This document shows positions 6,972-15,125 of a stretch of DNA of 17,229 nt, one piece after another; positions within the stretch are counted from its first letter, which is position 1, and each line of letters opens with the position of its first letter. The stretch is from SLFT01 sp964493075. Lineage in GTDB: Bacteria > Hydrogenedentota > Hydrogenedentia > Hydrogenedentales > CAITNO01. The translations under genes were made by a program, and so were the position numbers. The stretch is taken from contig CAZBNU010000074.1 in NCBI GenBank assembly GCA_964493075.1, positions 1 to 17,229 of the forward strand, read 5' to 3'. Under the pieces are notes generated by a model, which was not told the DNA's origin, searched no databases, and saw only the letters and a list, made by a program, of their open reading frames with translations.

Positions 6972-8387
6972 TTAGAAATAGATTACCGTAGACAGATAGA
7001 AGGTATGTTGTTGCACGTCCGCATCTGTGCCTGAAAAGCCGAAGGTATCCCTACGCACGCCGCTTCCCCAGCGGTATACATAGGCCGCATCAATGTTCAC
7101 GCGGTCTTTGATGAGAACGCCAGCACCCAGGGATATGCCGAAATAATCATCCGGCTTGCCATCGCCGCGCCCGAGACCAAAGAAACGGTCCGGGCGGTTG
7201 CTCGCCGGTTCCGGGTCATAAAACACACCTGCGCGTATGCTTGGCAACAAATTCTGAATGGCCTTTTTGTCATTCACGAAAACATACTCGGCACCAATGC
7301 GGGCTGTGTATATGGGGTCAACGTCATGCTGATCCGGCGGTAATCCTGTAACACCTGATATGCGCCGACGATTGAGTTGCCTGTTTTGCGGATCATGAAT
7401 CATAAACTGATCCCATTCCCGGCGCGTCACATCCACAGACAGGGTCAACTTGTCATTCGGGAAACGGTAGGCGGCGCCAAAACCAACGGCGCTCGGAAAC
7501 ACAATTTCCTGGGAACGCCTGTCCGTTACAAAGCCGCTCCCGGCACCGCCCCATATACGGACGCGCCGCTCATAATCCACATCGGCTGTAAACTTGGTGT
7601 GATACACCATGCCAAACTGCAGTCGTTCAGTGGCACGGTACAGGGCGCCGATGGTAGCATTAACCCCACGGAATCCTGTGTACTTTTCCTTCATGGAAAA
7701 CCGGGTCCAGGACCAGGGATTCATGGCGCCGTTAATATGGAATGTGCGCCGCTCTTCGAGGTCTATTTCCCACTCGTTTCCGGGCAGCAGCGATTCGTCC
7801 CAGATATTAAGCACTACGCCGACGCTGAGACGCTGGGTGAGTTCAAACCCGAATGCGGGCGACAGGGAACTCAACTGCCCACGCTGCCGATACTTGATGT
7901 CGCTCATGATTCCGGCGATGTTGCCGCCTGCCAGACCCATGGTATCCCTGTACCGAAAATCCAGATTACGGTCAAAATCATACTGACGCTGATAATTGAG
8001 GCTCAACACGAGATTGCGGCCTGCAATGGTGCGGCGAATGGGATACACGCCGCTGGCATAGTTGAACCCATTGAAACTGACATCATAGGAACCGTCAATT
8101 TCGGGATGGGACCAGGAACTGTACTTTTCTGAATTCCATTTGAAATCGTAGACAAGCGATATTTCCGGACGTTCCAACTGGGTTAAACCGCCTGGATTCC
8201 ATGACGCGGCCGTGGCATCGTCCGCAATGGCAATAAATGCGCCGCCCATACCAAGAGCGCGCGCGCCACTTCCAACGACGTTGGGCGACGACATGATATC
8301 CACCGATTGCGCCAGGGCGCCGGTTGCGATTACGGCCAATGCCGCAACGCCTATGCTACATCGTAATAGCAGCCATACCTTGCTCAA
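6972..8387 (-). CDS. Outer-membrane beta-barrel protein, FadL/PorV-like
   Basis: 471 residues, outer-membrane barrel of the OmpP1/FadL or PorV kind. The signal peptide covers about residues 1-26 (cleavage after GALA), followed by the family's N-terminal signature GARALGMGGAFIAIADDATA and ASWNPGGL. The rest alternates aromatic and polar residues in strands and ends STVIYF, with the terminal Phe recognised by the BAM machinery. The start is TTG at 8387, supported by a GGAGGAG Shine-Dalgarno (8395-8401) 7 bases away and by the lack of any ATG before the mature region. That Shine-Dalgarno lies inside the preceding lipoprotein gene, whose stop is 32 bases into this gene, so the two are probably translated together. 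FadL members move hydrophobic compounds inward; PorV members support type IX secretion. Which of these applies cannot be told here. Confidence 0.88.
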   Translation of the reverse strand: MSKVWLLLRCSIGVAALAVIATGALAQSVDIMSSPNVVGSGARALGMGGAFIAIADDATAASWNPGGLTQLERPEISLVYDFKWNSEKYSSWSHPEIDGSYDVSFNGFNYASGVYPIRRTIAGRNLVLSLNYQRQYDFDRNLDFRYRDTMGLAGGNIAGIMSDIKYRQRGQLSSLSPAFGFELTQRLSVGVVLNIWDESLLPGNEWEIDLEERRTFHINGAMNPWSWTRFSMKEKYTGFRGVNATIGALYRATERLQFGMVYHTKFTADVDYERRVRIWGGAGSGFVTDRRSQEIVFPSAVGFGAAYRFPNDKLTLSVDVTRREWDQFMIHDPQNRQLNRRRISGVTGLPPDQHDVDPIYTARIGAEYVFVNDKKAIQNLLPSIRAGVFYDPEPASNRPDRFFGLGRGDGKPDDYFGISLGAGVLIKDRVNIDAAYVYRWGSGVRRDTFGFSGTDADVQQHTFYLSTVIYF

Positions 8388-10431
8388 GTTTAATCTCCTC
8401 CGTCATAATTTCCATGGGCCGTGCGCGGCTGTTCCTGTCAGAAATATCTTCAAGCCGTGCGCGTCCGACTTCGGTAATAAAGGGGCCGAAGTATTCTCCC
8501 AAAACCTCGTCGTATTCGGCGGGTTCTTCGTAAACGATAAGGGCATACGCGCCCGGTTGCAACCCGTCTTCACTTGTCCAGTCAAAATACAATTCCGTGT
8601 TGCCGGCACGTTCCCGAATTGCCAACAATTCACCGGACATGCGCGGATAGATTTTTTCAAGTTGGGTGGCGAGAGATTCACATGCTGCCTTAAACCCGGC
8701 GGCATCCTGCTGCTTCGCATAGCCGTCAACAATGGCTATGACATCGCTGGTCTCCGTGCTGATAATACGCACCTTAATTTCAACGCCATCACCATGTTGA
8801 AATACATCGCCAATCAATAACACGTGGGCTGGTGTGACCTTGCCTAGTTGAATGGCTTCAGCCGGATTGGCGAGCGCTGAGGCAAGTTCCTGCTCTGTCA
8901 ACACAGCCTGCAGTTGGATGCGATCCAATGTACGGAACCTTTTTCGCGCCAGTAATTGTTCTTCGAGGGTTAGACGCATTTTTTCTGCGAGAGACGCTTC
9001 AGCGTCATGTCCTTCAAAGGCCATAACGGCAATAGGCATCCGCGATTCCAGCGTGTTGAGGCTGATTGGACGCAATTCCACCTCTACTTGTTCTGTCAGG
9101 GCCTGGCCGTCTTTATCTTTGGCCGCAACAGCCACGGTCATACGGCCTCCCTCTTCAAGGAGTTTTTCATCTTCAATAGGCACTCTGCGGCTGAATACTT
9201 CCTTCGGTGCGCCTGTCAACTGGTCAAAGGGCTGATCATTGATCACCAGTTCCGAAACGCCTGTGGCGGTGTTAATCTCGCCCGCAACGCGCACGGCACG
9301 GTTATGCCGGTTTGGTTTGTCAGCACGGGGCGACTTCAACACGATATTGTCGCCCGCTTCGGGAACTTCCGGCAAGGCCGCAGCGCCGCCCTCCTGGGCC
9401 ATCATCAACAAGGCCGGATCACGCTGTTTCAGGAGCCATGCATGGGCATCCACACTCTTTTCGCTTCCCTGATAGACCATCACCCGGCTGTGGGTTTCGT
9501 TGCCTACCATGTCACGCGCAGTAACCAGTACCTGGTTTTCGCCGGGCACGAGGGCAATGGTAGACGTGAAAGGAAGACGATTTTCGCCATTTCCGGACAC
9601 AACCACTTTTTCATTGATGCTGACTTCGGCCACACCATAGGTATCCACGCATACGCCTTCAATGGAAACTGTGGGTGCATCACTCACCAGGGCGTCGGTG
9701 GGCGAAAACAGCCCAATGGTGGGTCCGGTCATATCCAGAGTAAAAGATCGCTTTTCAGTTTTTACTTTTTCGGCCAGATCGGTTACCGCGACTTCAATTT
9801 CGTTGACGCCTTCATGGAGTTTCAACTGTTCACGAAACGCTACTTCGGTGCGTTCCGCCCGTTGTGGCAATACGCGGTCATTTAATCGTACTTCCGCCAC
9901 CCCCAGATCATCAGAAGCGGCAATTTGAATGGACTGCAGGTGATCACTGTAAAGCGTGCCATCTGCCATATCTGACGATACTCCGGGTGCGTCCGCATCA
10001 TTGAGCGCACCTTTTGCAATCAAGGCGCGTTTGGTCAGACTGAGATAATGGTGTCCCCGTGCCGTATCTACCATGTCAAGGGCTTGCTCCAGCAAATCGG
10101 CGGCTTCCTCGTAGCGTTCCATGTAGTAATAGGCAATACCCAGTTCCCGGTTCGGGAAGTATTGGGTGAAATGCAGCCCATAGGTGCGTGCCCGCCAGGA
10201 ATCCTTCGTCCGGTTAATGAGCGCCGTTTCAAAATCAGAAACCGCTTCCTCGTAGAATTTCCCAGTCAGGAAACTGGACCCACGTTCGTAGTAACTCCAC
10301 CACCGCCCACGGAAGACACCCTCCGTGACGCCATATTGTACCCCATCGCGCTCATAAGCACTGTTGTCAGGGGTTGCACAACCCAGAATAAGTACGCTGA
10401 GAAGCGCACAGTTTATAACCCATTTTACCAT
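8356..10431 (-). CDS. Lipoprotein with TPR, Ig-like repeats and CsgG-like domain
   Basis: 691 residues. The start taken is the ATG at 10431, giving a compact lipoprotein signal (MVKWVIN, hydrophobic core, lipobox LILGC with Cys18). GGAGGG (10442-10447) lies 10 bases upstream. An in-frame ATG at 10458 would add nine residues ahead of the signal. Roughly residues 35-140 form TPR-like helices (FYEEAVSDFETAL, then YEEAADLLEQALD). Three Ig-like beta modules follow (about 160-235, 236-320, 365-455), with GVNEIEVAVTD and GENQVLVTARD echoing each other. Residues about 463-575 resemble the CsgG/curli-assembly domain (MPIAVMAFEG, then LLARKRFRTLDR and a VLLIGDVF strand). The C-terminal region (GLQPGAYALIVYEE onward) resembles the small beta domain after CsgG-like domains in FlgT-type proteins, but this is tentative. 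It is probably periplasmic and anchored in the outer membrane, coupled to the barrel gene downstream. A role in assembly, export or envelope scaffolding is inferred, not shown. Confidence 0.83.
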   Translation of the reverse strand: MVKWVINCALLSVLILGCATPDNSAYERDGVQYGVTEGVFRGRWWSYYERGSSFLTGKFYEEAVSDFETALINRTKDSWRARTYGLHFTQYFPNRELGIAYYYMERYEEAADLLEQALDMVDTARGHHYLSLTKRALIAKGALNDADAPGVSSDMADGTLYSDHLQSIQIAASDDLGVAEVRLNDRVLPQRAERTEVAFREQLKLHEGVNEIEVAVTDLAEKVKTEKRSFTLDMTGPTIGLFSPTDALVSDAPTVSIEGVCVDTYGVAEVSINEKVVVSGNGENRLPFTSTIALVPGENQVLVTARDMVGNETHSRVMVYQGSEKSVDAHAWLLKQRDPALLMMAQEGGAAALPEVPEAGDNIVLKSPRADKPNRHNRAVRVAGEINTATGVSELVINDQPFDQLTGAPKEVFSRRVPIEDEKLLEEGGRMTVAVAAKDKDGQALTEQVEVELRPISLNTLESRMPIAVMAFEGHDAEASLAEKMRLTLEEQLLARKRFRTLDRIQLQAVLTEQELASALANPAEAIQLGKVTPAHVLLIGDVFQHGDGVEIKVRIISTETSDVIAIVDGYAKQQDAAGFKAACESLATQLEKIYPRMSGELLAIRERAGNTELYFDWTSEDGLQPGAYALIVYEEPAEYDEVLGEYFGPFITEVGRARLEDISDRNSRARPMEIMTEEIKLEQGMAAITM
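8395..8401 (-). promoter_or_regulatory. Ribosome binding site fixing a TTG start
   Basis: GGAGGAG on the minus strand, 7 bases before the TTG at 8387. It lies within the last codons of the upstream lipoprotein gene and decides the start of the barrel protein. Confidence 0.8.
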
Positions 10432-10723
10432 TGGCTGAAAGCCCTCCAATGAAAGCATTCCTCTTTTCCTATACTATACCATGAAACTGTCCTCGGGGAC
10501 ACACTATTTCATCTTTCACAACCGCTTGTTACTAATAGTATACACTATAAGAGGGTTTGGCATCGCAAATAATTTTCTCGCAGACAGTTCGCCTGCTCTT
10601 AATTCCCTGATTTTGCCATAATGTTTGGCATGAATCAAGTTACCGCAACTTCTCTTGGTACCTGATGGCATGCTATAGTTGTGCCATCATTTTTGCAAAC
10701 CCTCACCGGATTACTACGTTCCA
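10432..10723. other. Divergent intergenic region between lipoprotein gene and recG
   Basis: About 290 bases separating two divergent genes, so it should hold both promoters. It is more A/T-rich than the genes. An imperfect palindrome (10535-10548, ATAGTATACACTAT, 12 of 14 positions symmetric) is the strongest symmetric element. A TATACTA at 10470-10476 recurs in inverted form as TAGTATA at 10536-10542. TATAGT-like -10 boxes for the minus-strand gene can be drawn near 10470 and 10548, but neither has a convincing -35. No ORF with coding character is seen here. Confidence 0.5.
10671..10679 (+). promoter_or_regulatory. Candidate extended -10 promoter of recG
   Basis: TGCTATAGT matches an extended -10 element (TG, one base, then TATAGT). 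Transcription would begin near 10685, leaving a leader of about 40 bases before the ATG at 10724. No good -35 is visible at 17 bases, as is common for extended -10 promoters. If right, it rules out the upstream TTG at 10679 as a start because that codon would lie in the promoter. Confidence 0.4.
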
Positions 10724-12808
10724 ATGATTTCCCCTGAAAATATAGACCGTTCTCCCCATGAACTCACGGCTGCAGTCGACTCCCTGCCTGGCATTGGTGA
10801 AAAGCGGGCGGCAGCCCTGGCTGCATTGCGCATCTATACCATAGGTGACCTCATATACCACCTGCCCCGTGAATATCGTGACAGAACACTTATTCACACC
10901 ATTGCAGCGGTAAATTCCGGCGACATGGTGACCATACAAGGGGAAATAATCAGCGCCAGGTCTGTGCGGTTGCGCGGCGGAAAGAGCATGGCGTTGCTCA
11001 CGGTGCGCGATGCCACGGGCGAAATTAAAGTCTCCTTCTTTGGTCGCGGTTTCCTCGCCCATACCACTCTGAAAAAGGGCACCGTCTGCATTTTTACAGG
11101 AAAAGTGGGCGAATACAAGGGACTCACCCTCCAGAATCCTGAATACGAGCCAATCGTTGACGACTGCGATCAGGAAATGCTCCATACAGGACGTATTGTT
11201 CCGGTCTATCCCCTGACCGAAGGAATCAGCCAGCGGCAGATGCGCCTTTGGATATACAAAGCACTCTTGGAAATAACAGGAATTCTTCCGGAAACCCTTC
11301 CTCCCTGTTTGCAGATGCAGCATGATTTTCCGGAAATTACTGGAGCCATTAAAATGGTTCATTTCCCGGAATCCATGGAAGATGCGCACACGGCCCGAAA
11401 ACGTTTCGCCTATGAGGAATTGCTGGCAATGCAGGTGGGCATACTCCAAAACCGGGCTGCAACCATAAACGTCGCTACCGGCATAGGCCACATTGTTAAT
11501 GGGCCTGTGTTGACTAAACTAACCCAAAGTTTACCCTTTGAACTTACTGACGGGCAGCGCAGGGCTGTTTCGGATATTCTTCACGATATGGCTTCTGAAC
11601 GCCCCATGTTCCGCCTGTTGCAGGGGGATGTGGGCTGCGGCAAGACCCTGGTGGCGCTGCATGCCGTTGCGGCAGCCGTTGACACAGGCACCCAGGTGGC
11701 ATTCATGGCGCCCACGGAAATACTTGCAGAACAGCACTATGCCACCCTGACCACACAACTGCAGCCGCTGGGGATATCCGTCGTGTTGCTTACCGGAACA
11801 AGCCCGAATTCAAAACAGTTACGGCGGGAAATTCATGCAGGTACGGTGCAGGTTATTGTAGGTACCCATGCGTTGTATCAGGAACAAACCGTATTTCATC
11901 GCCTGGGACTTGTCATTATTGATGAACAGCATCGTTTCGGCGTCGGTCAGCGGGACGCACTCAGCAGAAAAGGACTTATGCCTGATATTTTGCATACTAC
12001 CGCCACGCCCATCCCGCGCACCCTCGCCATCACCCTTTATGGCGGCATGGACATCAGCGTCATCCCGGACATGCCTCCCGGTCGCCTACCGGTCAAAACA
12101 GCAATGACACCGGACAACAAAAAAGAGGAATTGTATCACTACATTCGCACCCAGGCGGAGGCAGGCTATCAAACCTACATTATCTGTCCGCTGGTGGAAG
12201 AGTCGGAACACTTCGCGCAACTCACCAACCTTATTGACCACTATGTTGCCCTGTCACAAGGTCCCCTGGCAGGCTTGAGATCTGCCTTGCTTCATGGTCG
12301 TCTTGATCCGCGTGAAAAGGAAGAGATTATGACCCGTTTCAAAGCGCGGGAGATTGATGTTCTGTTCGCAACGACCGTCATCGAAGTAGGTGTAGATTCC
12401 CCGACAGCCACCACCATCGTTATTGAGGATGCCGGTCGTTTCGGATTAACGCAATTACACCAGTTACGCGGTAGGGTTGGCAGAAGCAACGTGCAGTCGT
12501 GGTGTTTTCTCGCGGGCAAGCCAACCACACCGGAAGGAAAAGAACGTATCAACATCCTTCGCACCTGTGACAACGGCTTTGATATTGCCGAAGCGGACAT
12601 GAAACTGCGCGGGCCAGGTGATTATTGTGGTGCGCGCCAGTCCGGGCTGCCGGACTTTCGGGTGGCGGATCTGCTGCAGGATACACGTCTGCTGGATGCT
12701 GCACGACGTGACGCGATCCAACTGCTCGAGAACGACCCATCCCTCACCACTCCGGAGAATCAGCCCCTTGCACACTCTGTAAAACGGTTTGAAAGTATGT
12801 TCGTGTAA
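10724..12808 (+). CDS. recG: ATP-dependent DNA helicase RecG
   Basis: 694 residues, the normal RecG length (about 690). RecG reverses stalled replication forks and processes branched DNA and R-loops. The N-terminal helix-hairpin-helix-like segment (LPGIGEKRAAAL) and LIYHLPREYRDR are followed by the OB-fold wedge domain. The helicase core starts near residue 280 (LTDGQRRAV). It shows Walker A GDVGCGKT (301-308, Lys307), motif Ia PTEILAEQH, motif II DEQH (400-403), motif III TATPIPRTL, motif V TTVIEVGVDSP and motif VI QLRGRVGRS. The P-loop has Cys305 where RecG of Escherichia coli has Ser. The start is ATG 10724: it gives the family N-terminus, while a longer frame from TTG 10679 adds 15 atypical residues and overlaps the likely -10 box. 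The Shine-Dalgarno is weak. The gene converges on the NrdD-like gene with 32 bases between the stops. Confidence 0.96.
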   Translation: MISPENIDRSPHELTAAVDSLPGIGEKRAAALAALRIYTIGDLIYHLPREYRDRTLIHTIAAVNSGDMVTIQGEIISARSVRLRGGKSMALLTVRDATGEIKVSFFGRGFLAHTTLKKGTVCIFTGKVGEYKGLTLQNPEYEPIVDDCDQEMLHTGRIVPVYPLTEGISQRQMRLWIYKALLEITGILPETLPPCLQMQHDFPEITGAIKMVHFPESMEDAHTARKRFAYEELLAMQVGILQNRAATINVATGIGHIVNGPVLTKLTQSLPFELTDGQRRAVSDILHDMASERPMFRLLQGDVGCGKTLVALHAVAAAVDTGTQVAFMAPTEILAEQHYATLTTQLQPLGISVVLLTGTSPNSKQLRREIHAGTVQVIVGTHALYQEQTVFHRLGLVIIDEQHRFGVGQRDALSRKGLMPDILHTTATPIPRTLAITLYGGMDISVIPDMPPGRLPVKTAMTPDNKKEELYHYIRTQAEAGYQTYIICPLVEESEHFAQLTNLIDHYVALSQGPLAGLRSALLHGRLDPREKEEIMTRFKAREIDVLFATTVIEVGVDSPTATTIVIEDAGRFGLTQLHQLRGRVGRSNVQSWCFLAGKPTTPEGKERINILRTCDNGFDIAEADMKLRGPGDYCGARQSGLPDFRVADLLQDTRLLDAARRDAIQLLENDPSLTTPENQPLAHSVKRFESMFV

Positions 12809-12840
12809 ATCACAACTTTATACATTACGAACCATCCGAA

Positions 12841-15114
12841 TCATTTCTTGATCACCACCCCGCCGCAAGTTGTCTGACGCATAAGCATCTTGAGCAAATC
12901 ACATAGGGCGCTTTCCGAGGTATTTTTCAGGGGCATGGTAATTTTCGAAAACTGTTGTTCGCCTAATAACCCATGAAACACCCCTTCCGCACAGGCCAAA
13001 TCCAGCGGACTCATTCCGGCATCGTCCCCCACTGCCACTCCGGATGTATAGTACATGGCGTGGGTTTCCGGCGCAGTCTTGACGATATTTTCCACCAGTC
13101 GCGGATAATTTCCTGCATCCAGCGTTGCGAAACGCCTGCTTATGACAGGGTTCGTATTTGCCGAAGTAATGCATTGCACGCCTTCCGACCGCGCAAATTT
13201 CTCAACAGCGGCAGCAACGTGTTTCAATGTTGATTCCATGAAATCAAGTCGCTTCTGGGCGGCAACCATGCCAGTCCCATGCATAATCTGGGCGCATTCG
13301 TACAGCCCCTCCACGTCCACAGCAAACAGGCTGTCCTCAGCGGTGATGTAGGGGTGGCCGTCATGCTCCAAAGCCAGCGCGGCGAGCGGCGCATTGCCCA
13401 CAGGGTCGAGCAGTAGTTCTATGAAGTTGCGTTTCTGCACATGGGCTGCAACGGCCAGTTGACACAACCGTTCCAGTTCCGCAAAGAAACCCGTTATGTC
13501 TTCTCCCTTGACAACAGCGCGTGGAAGGTTCAGTACGACACGATGCCATACAACATGACGAGGTTGCCACAAAGGCTGGCACGCCTTACTTTTTGCAGGT
13601 GTAAAGACAAAACGCACGTTGGGACGCCGCAATGCTGTTACTGCGGCATGTCGCAAATAATCTGCGCCTTCAAAGGCATTAAACACGGATTCTTCAAGCA
13701 CAATATCCAATAGGGGTGCAGGGAAATCAGCATCGTTGACACCGCCATTCTGGAATACGTCCAACAGCGCCCACGCCAGACGTCGCGCTGTCATTTCATG
13801 CTGTTTATAGGTCTGTCCATCCCTATTGCCAGATGGTCCTACGGCTTCCATCGAAGCAATATCGGAGGGCGCGTTCCAGAACAGGGAAACACGCATCGCA
13901 GACCGGCCTTCCGACAGTGCGCTGTGACGGTAGGCGCATTCGTAAATAAGCATTTCCGAAAAACGCCTCAGTTCCTTGTCCTTCAATTTCTCCACAAAAG
14001 GCGCTGCCATGTAGTTAAACGCATACCATCCGATGCTACCTGAAAACAAGGCGTACAGCATATCGCCATATTTGACCATTTGCGCTAACAGCGTTTCGGG
14101 ATCATCTGGCGGCCCGGCAAAGCGCACTCCTCCGGGAAGACGTATCCCATGCGCCGCCAGATATGCCAGTGCATGGTCGCCGCTATATAGACGGTCTACA
14201 TGGTCCAGGTCATTTAGGTGAATATCGCCCGCGAGATGCGCCTGAGTCACCTGACGGGAAAACACTTCTGTGAGCGCATATTCTTTTTTCACTGCCCATG
14301 CCAGTGCCTTATCGGTATAAATCGGGTCCCGACCTACAGTTTCGGGTGTTGCCCCCCGGATGATGCGCGACGCATCGTAGACGGGAACACCCAACCGCCG
14401 CCGCTGCTCATTTTCCTCCACCAGCCCGTGTTCTATAAGCTTTGCACCTACCAGTTCGCGCACCAGCGGTGTGGTCAAAGCGGTGATGCCTGCATCCTGA
14501 ATCTGCTTTTCCACTTCCATTGCAATCAGCATTGCCACCCCGGGTTCCAGTCCGGTCTCAATCTGCAGCGCCTCCACAATGCGATTGTGATCCCAGGCTT
14601 CTATACTATCCTGACTGGTCCGGACGCGCCATGATATATCCAGTGCCGATTTTGCTTCCCTTTCGTGGTGCGCCTCTTCGAGTTCATTGAGCAACGCCCG
14701 CATGTCGCCATGGCGCAGGCGCCTGATGCGTGTACGTCGGTCCCGGTAACGGGCATAGGAGAGCGCTACTTCGGCGTGCGTCATTTGAATAAGCACCCGT
14801 TCAACAGCATCACTGACCTGATCCGCTGTGGGCGCCTCGCCATTTAGTCGTTTCCCAAGATAGATGGTGACTGCCGCCGCGATGCCCTCTGCAATATCCA
14901 CACCCCCTTCCTGCGCCGCCTTGGCAGCGTTATCTATAGCAGCGGCTATCTTCCCTTTGTCAAATAATTCACGTCTGCCATCTCGCTTGATAATTTCGCG
15001 GACGGGCGCTGCCCATGGAACAGACGGTATGGGCAACGATAACTGTGCATCGAAGAGTCCCTCGCTGTCAGGCGCATCCGGGAAAAGAAAACTATCTTGA
15101 AACTGATCGGTCAC
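12841..15114 (-). CDS. NrdD-like (class III ribonucleotide reductase) homologue lacking the glycyl-radical domain
   Basis: 757 residues. The start is GTG at 15114, with AGGGGG 5 bases upstream. An ATP-cone domain occupies about residues 37-132 (VREIIKRDGRRELFDKGKI, then RVLIQMTHAEVA). A second cone-like region follows (VRTSQDSIEAWDHNRIVEAL, later LVRELVGAKLIEHGL). The barrel part resembles anaerobic NrdD: GDIHLNDLD (about 296-304), FSGSIGWYAFNYMAAPFV, VLNLPRAV, and a late LLGEQQFSKI segment. Intact NrdD reduces nucleoside triphosphates using a radical on a C-terminal glycine. Here the protein stops about where that domain should start. There is no CxxC zinc pair and no RVxGY-type radical motif, and the expected Cys after HDLD is absent. 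Cys512, in the segment before NLPR, may be the finger-loop Cys. It is probably not a conventional reductase; it could be a nucleotide-sensing paralogue or need a separate radical partner. It is coupled to the membrane gene upstream. Confidence 0.78.
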   Translation of the reverse strand: MTDQFQDSFLFPDAPDSEGLFDAQLSLPIPSVPWAAPVREIIKRDGRRELFDKGKIAAAIDNAAKAAQEGGVDIAEGIAAAVTIYLGKRLNGEAPTADQVSDAVERVLIQMTHAEVALSYARYRDRRTRIRRLRHGDMRALLNELEEAHHEREAKSALDISWRVRTSQDSIEAWDHNRIVEALQIETGLEPGVAMLIAMEVEKQIQDAGITALTTPLVRELVGAKLIEHGLVEENEQRRRLGVPVYDASRIIRGATPETVGRDPIYTDKALAWAVKKEYALTEVFSRQVTQAHLAGDIHLNDLDHVDRLYSGDHALAYLAAHGIRLPGGVRFAGPPDDPETLLAQMVKYGDMLYALFSGSIGWYAFNYMAAPFVEKLKDKELRRFSEMLIYECAYRHSALSEGRSAMRVSLFWNAPSDIASMEAVGPSGNRDGQTYKQHEMTARRLAWALLDVFQNGGVNDADFPAPLLDIVLEESVFNAFEGADYLRHAAVTALRRPNVRFVFTPAKSKACQPLWQPRHVVWHRVVLNLPRAVVKGEDITGFFAELERLCQLAVAAHVQKRNFIELLLDPVGNAPLAALALEHDGHPYITAEDSLFAVDVEGLYECAQIMHGTGMVAAQKRLDFMESTLKHVAAAVEKFARSEGVQCITSANTNPVISRRFATLDAGNYPRLVENIVKTAPETHAMYYTSGVAVGDDAGMSPLDLACAEGVFHGLLGEQQFSKITMPLKNTSESALCDLLKMLMRQTTCGGVVIKK

Positions 15115-15119
15115 CTGTA

Positions 15120-15125
15120 CCCCCT
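15120..15125 (-). promoter_or_regulatory. Ribosome binding site overlapping a stop codon
   Basis: AGGGGG on the minus strand, 5 bases before the GTG at 15114. Its first two bases are the last two of the membrane gene's TAG stop, so terminating ribosomes would sit on the next start. This supports both the GTG start and translational coupling of the pair. Confidence 0.7.

Noticed and set aside
7377..8132. Plus-strand ORF of 251 codons
   Set aside because: It is antisense to the FadL/PorV-like barrel gene, has no family features, and is explained by the barrel's codon composition.
9007..9885. Plus-strand ORF of 292 codons
   Set aside because: It is antisense to the lipoprotein gene, which has a clear signal peptide and domains. 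The opposite frame shows His/Gly/Asn-rich text typical of shadow frames.
10703..11491. Minus-strand ORF of 262 codons within recG
   Set aside because: It is antisense to the well-conserved RecG N-terminal region. No ribosome binding site or recognisable domain.
12464..12840. Search for a frameshifted glycyl-radical domain of the NrdD-like protein in the sequence past its stop
   Set aside because: The reverse frames here show neither CxxC pairs nor an RVxGY-type motif, and this stretch is occupied by the conserved 3' end of recG.
12809..12840. Terminator between the convergent recG and NrdD-like genes
   Set aside because: No hairpin with a T-run is visible in these 32 bases.
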